DNA from: Neoaquamicrobium microcysteis
Lineage (GTDB): Bacteria; Pseudomonadota; Alphaproteobacteria; Rhizobiales; Rhizobiaceae
Direction of reading: 5' to 3'
Assembly (NCBI RefSeq): GCF_008180155.1
Contig: NZ_VSZS01000056.1
Span: 98,622-162,621 of the forward strand
DNA length: 64,000 nt
Part shown: positions 62,117-64,000 of the stretch, one piece after another
Position numbering within the stretch: position 1 is the stretch's first letter
Layout: each line of letters starts with the position of its first letter
The notes under the pieces: generated by a model
The model's input: the letters and a program-made list of their open reading frames with translations, nothing else
Database searches by the model: none
What the model was told of the DNA's origin: nothing
Position numbers and translations under genes: made by a program

Positions 62117-63052
62117 ATGAGCTGGAACCCATCGATCGACCCGGGCTGTCCCGATGACGTCGGGCTTGACGCTATCGAAACCCTGATCGTTCCGCGCTCC
62201 CGCGACCTTGGCGATTTCGAGGTCCGCCGCGCCCTGCCGGCGCCGAAACGCCAGATGGTCGGTCCGTTCATCTTCTTCGATCAGGCCGGGCCGGCGGAGT
62301 TTCTGACCGGTCACGGCGTGGACGTGCGGCCGCATCCGCATATCGGCCTCGGCACGGTCACCTACCTTTTCCAGGGCGATTTCCATCACCGTGACAGCAC
62401 CGGCGCCGATCAGATCATCAGGCCCGGCGCGCTGAACTGGATGGTCGCCGGGCGCGGCGTCACGCATTCGGAGCGCACGTCGGCGACGGCGCGCAGCGGG
62501 CCGAACAGCCTGTTCGGGATCCAGACCTGGCTGGCCCTGCCGGACAGCCACGAGGACGTTGCGCCCAGCTTCGAGCATCACGGCAAGGAGACGCTGCCGG
62601 TCATCGAAGATAACGGTGTTTCGGTTCGGCTCATTCTTGGAAACGCCTATGGCAAGGCAGCGCCCGCGACGATGCTTTCGGAGACGTTCTACGCCGATGT
62701 GAGGCTCGAGCCGGGAAGCCGCCTGCCGATGCCGGACGATCACGAAGACCGCGGCATCTATATCGTCGAGGGTTCGATCTCCGTCGCTGGCCAGGACTTC
62801 GAGGCGGGCCAGATGATGGTGTTCCGGCCCGGCGACCGGATCACGGTTGCCGGCGGAGAGCGCGGCGCGCGGCTGATGATCCTCGGCGGAGCGACCTTCA
62901 ACGGGCCGCGCTACATCTGGTGGAACTTCGTCGCCTCGTCGCAGGAGCGCATCGAACGCGCCAAGGCCGAATGGCGCGCAGCGAACTGGGGCACGGGCCG
63001 CTTCGACCTGCCCGTCGACGACCGCAACGAGCACATTCCCCTTCCGGATTGA
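62117..63052 (+). CDS. Pirin family protein
   Basis: Protein of 311 residues with two cupin barrels. The N-terminal metal site is visible as R-P-H-P-H-I-G-L-G-T-V-T-Y and G-R-G-V-T-H-S-E-R, the pirin histidine pattern. Pirins bind iron; some are quercetinases and others act as redox-linked cofactors. ATG 62117 is favoured because A-A-A-G-G lies 9 bases upstream, while ATG 62108 directly abuts it. The protein follows the LysR gene and precedes the DUF5996 gene by 25 bases. Confidence 0.9.
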   Translation: MSWNPSIDPGCPDDVGLDAIETLIVPRSRDLGDFEVRRALPAPKRQMVGPFIFFDQAGPAEFLTGHGVDVRPHPHIGLGTVTYLFQGDFHHRDSTGADQIIRPGALNWMVAGRGVTHSERTSATARSGPNSLFGIQTWLALPDSHEDVAPSFEHHGKETLPVIEDNGVSVRLILGNAYGKAAPATMLSETFYADVRLEPGSRLPMPDDHEDRGIYIVEGSISVAGQDFEAGQMMVFRPGDRITVAGGERGARLMILGGATFNGPRYIWWNFVASSQERIERAKAEWRAANWGTGRFDLPVDDRNEHIPLPD

Positions 63053-63077
63053 CCGGAACCAGCGCGGAGACACGACC

Positions 63078-64000
63078 ATGAACAAGTGGCCCCAACTCGA
63101 CTACCTCGGCTGGCGCGAGACGTGTTCGGCGCTGCATCTGCATCTCCAGATCGCCGGCAAATACCGGCTGGCCCACACGCCGTGGCTCAACCATTCGTGG
63201 AACGCGACGTTCTATGTGACGCCCCGGGGGCTTGCGTCCTCGCCCATACCCGATGGGCCGGGCATCGAGATCCTGTTCGATCTTCGCGAGCACAGGGTGA
63301 TCGGCACATGCGGCAATGGCCGCGAGGCGTCGTTCGATCTCGGACCCATGACGGTCGCGGCATTCCACGCGCGCTTCGTGCAGCTGATCACGCAGCTCGG
63401 CGGCACGCCTACCTTCAACGGCAGCCCGAACGAAGTGCCCTATCCTGTTCCCTTCGCCGAGGATGATCGCGACCGGCCCTATGACCGCGAAGCCGTTCAG
63501 CGCTTCCATCAGGCCCTGATCGCGGTCGACAAGGTCTTCAACCGGTTCCGCACGTCGTTTCTGGGCAAGTCCAGCCCCGTTCACCTGTTCTGGGGCAGCT
63601 TCGATCTGGCTCTCACGCGGTTTTCGGGGCGGCGCGCACCGCTCCACCCCGGTGGCGTCCCGGCATTGCCGGACGATGTGGCGCAGGAGGCCTATGACCG
63701 CGAGGTCTCGTCGGCGGGCTTCTGGCCGGGTGGCGGCGGCATCGACTACCCGGCCTTCTACGCCTACGCCTATCCCGCGCCCGGCGGCTACCGCGCCGCC
63801 TCCGTGCAGCCCGATGCCGCGTTCTGGCACGAGGGACTGTCGGAGTTCGTCCTCCCCTACGATGCGGTGCAATCCGCCGCCGATCCCGACGAAGCCTTGC
63901 TGGCCTTCCTCGTCTCGACCTACGAGGCGGCGGCCGATCTGGGCGGGTGGGACCGCGACCTCTTGGAATGCGCGCACGGCAAGCCGCGCCAGGTGCGCAG
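63078..64000 (+). CDS. DUF5996 family protein, 3' end beyond window
   Basis: The frame starts at ATG 63078 and is open to the last base, giving at least 307 residues. It begins W-P-Q-L-D-Y-L-G-W-R-E-T, then H-L-H-L-Q-I-A-G-K-Y-R-L-A-H-T-P-W-L-N-H-S-W, the DUF5996 N-terminal pattern, and later S-P-V-H-L-F-W-G-S-F-D-L-A-L-T-R-F-S-G-R. Function is unknown. No signal peptide or membrane segment is seen, so it is probably cytoplasmic. It follows the pirin gene by 25 bases and may be in the same transcript. A-G-C-G-C-G-G-A-G-A lies upstream of the start. Confidence 0.85.
   Translation, partial: MNKWPQLDYLGWRETCSALHLHLQIAGKYRLAHTPWLNHSWNATFYVTPRGLASSPIPDGPGIEILFDLREHRVIGTCGNGREASFDLGPMTVAAFHARFVQLITQLGGTPTFNGSPNEVPYPVPFAEDDRDRPYDREAVQRFHQALIAVDKVFNRFRTSFLGKSSPVHLFWGSFDLALTRFSGRRAPLHPGGVPALPDDVAQEAYDREVSSAGFWPGGGGIDYPAFYAYAYPAPGGYRAASVQPDAAFWHEGLSEFVLPYDAVQSAADPDEALLAFLVSTYEAAADLGGWDRDLLECAHGKPRQVR

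Noticed and set aside
1..64000. CRISPR array, prophage, insertion sequence or restriction/defence system
   Set aside because: No regularly spaced repeats, transposase, integrase, phage structural gene or defence-type gene was seen. The HerA-like ATPase is the solitary DUF853 type, without a NurA or Sir2 partner.

Overview
The window is 64 kb of GC-rich, densely coding DNA from an alphaproteobacterium, most likely a Hyphomicrobiales (Rhizobiales) member near Mesorhizobium, Nitratireductor or Aminobacter. This rests on the gene content seen: a betI-betC-betA-betB choline operon, a Rhizobium etli-type zinc asparaginase, a twin-arginine beta-helix protein of the TIGR03808 kind, a fused cysNC gene, DUF3750 and DUF5996 proteins, and a carboxyspermidine-type polyamine pathway. 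No transposase, integrase, phage gene or CRISPR array is visible. Two tRNA genes are present, tRNA-Pro(CGG) and tRNA-Gln(TTG). One gene runs off the left edge (oligopeptidase B, C-terminal part) and one runs off the right edge (DUF5996 protein).

Layout. 1-14.8 kb is mostly housekeeping: oligopeptidase B, a cytochrome c' and diheme cytochrome c pair, Fe/Mn superoxide dismutase, a class IV aminotransferase, a haloacid dehalogenase, an L,D-transpeptidase lipoprotein, a HerA-like DUF853 ATPase, an orphan methylmalonyl-CoA mutase-like barrel, a GreA/GreB factor, a Tat-exported beta-helix protein, asparaginase, a DUF3750 protein, and an SDR-thiolase pair. 14.9-21.2 kb is the osmoprotectant operon betI-betC-(PLP dehydratase)-betA-betB, with a perfect BetI-like palindrome upstream. 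It converts choline-O-sulfate and choline to glycine betaine. 21.3-29.0 kb carries tRNA-Pro, the polyamine genes (carboxynorspermidine decarboxylase and carboxynorspermidine synthase), an Rnk-like factor, and the sulfate activation operon cysD-cysNC-cysQ, ending at tRNA-Gln.

29.3-46.9 kb, directly beyond tRNA-Gln, is the most interesting part. It is a catabolic cluster in four transcription units around two divergent control regions. It holds an aldehyde dehydrogenase, a hotdog thioesterase, an iron alcohol dehydrogenase, a degenerate SDR, a membrane-anchored CoxG, a three-subunit molybdenum hydroxylase with a lactonase-like metallohydrolase wedged between its subunit genes, a branched-chain-type ABC importer, a tandem HxlR regulator, a crotonase-fold protein lacking both catalytic glutamates, and an acyl-CoA ligase. 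The combination of ligase, Mo-hydroxylase and crotonase-fold hydrolase matches the known 2-furoate (hmfABCDE) pathway. The metallohydrolase would then be a dedicated enzyme for the lactone-opening step. I infer this; the sequence does not prove it.

46.9-59.6 kb is a second uptake-and-hydrolysis cluster: a fused HyuA-HyuB (hydantoinase/5-oxoprolinase) protein, a complete Dpp-type ABC importer, an M20 amidohydrolase and an LDH2-family reductase. It is controlled by a divergent IclR regulator with a clear palindromic operator. It probably imports and opens a cyclic amide or acylated amino acid. 59.6-64 kb holds a TerC metal exporter with a structured leader, a LysR regulator paired with a pirin, and the DUF5996 gene.
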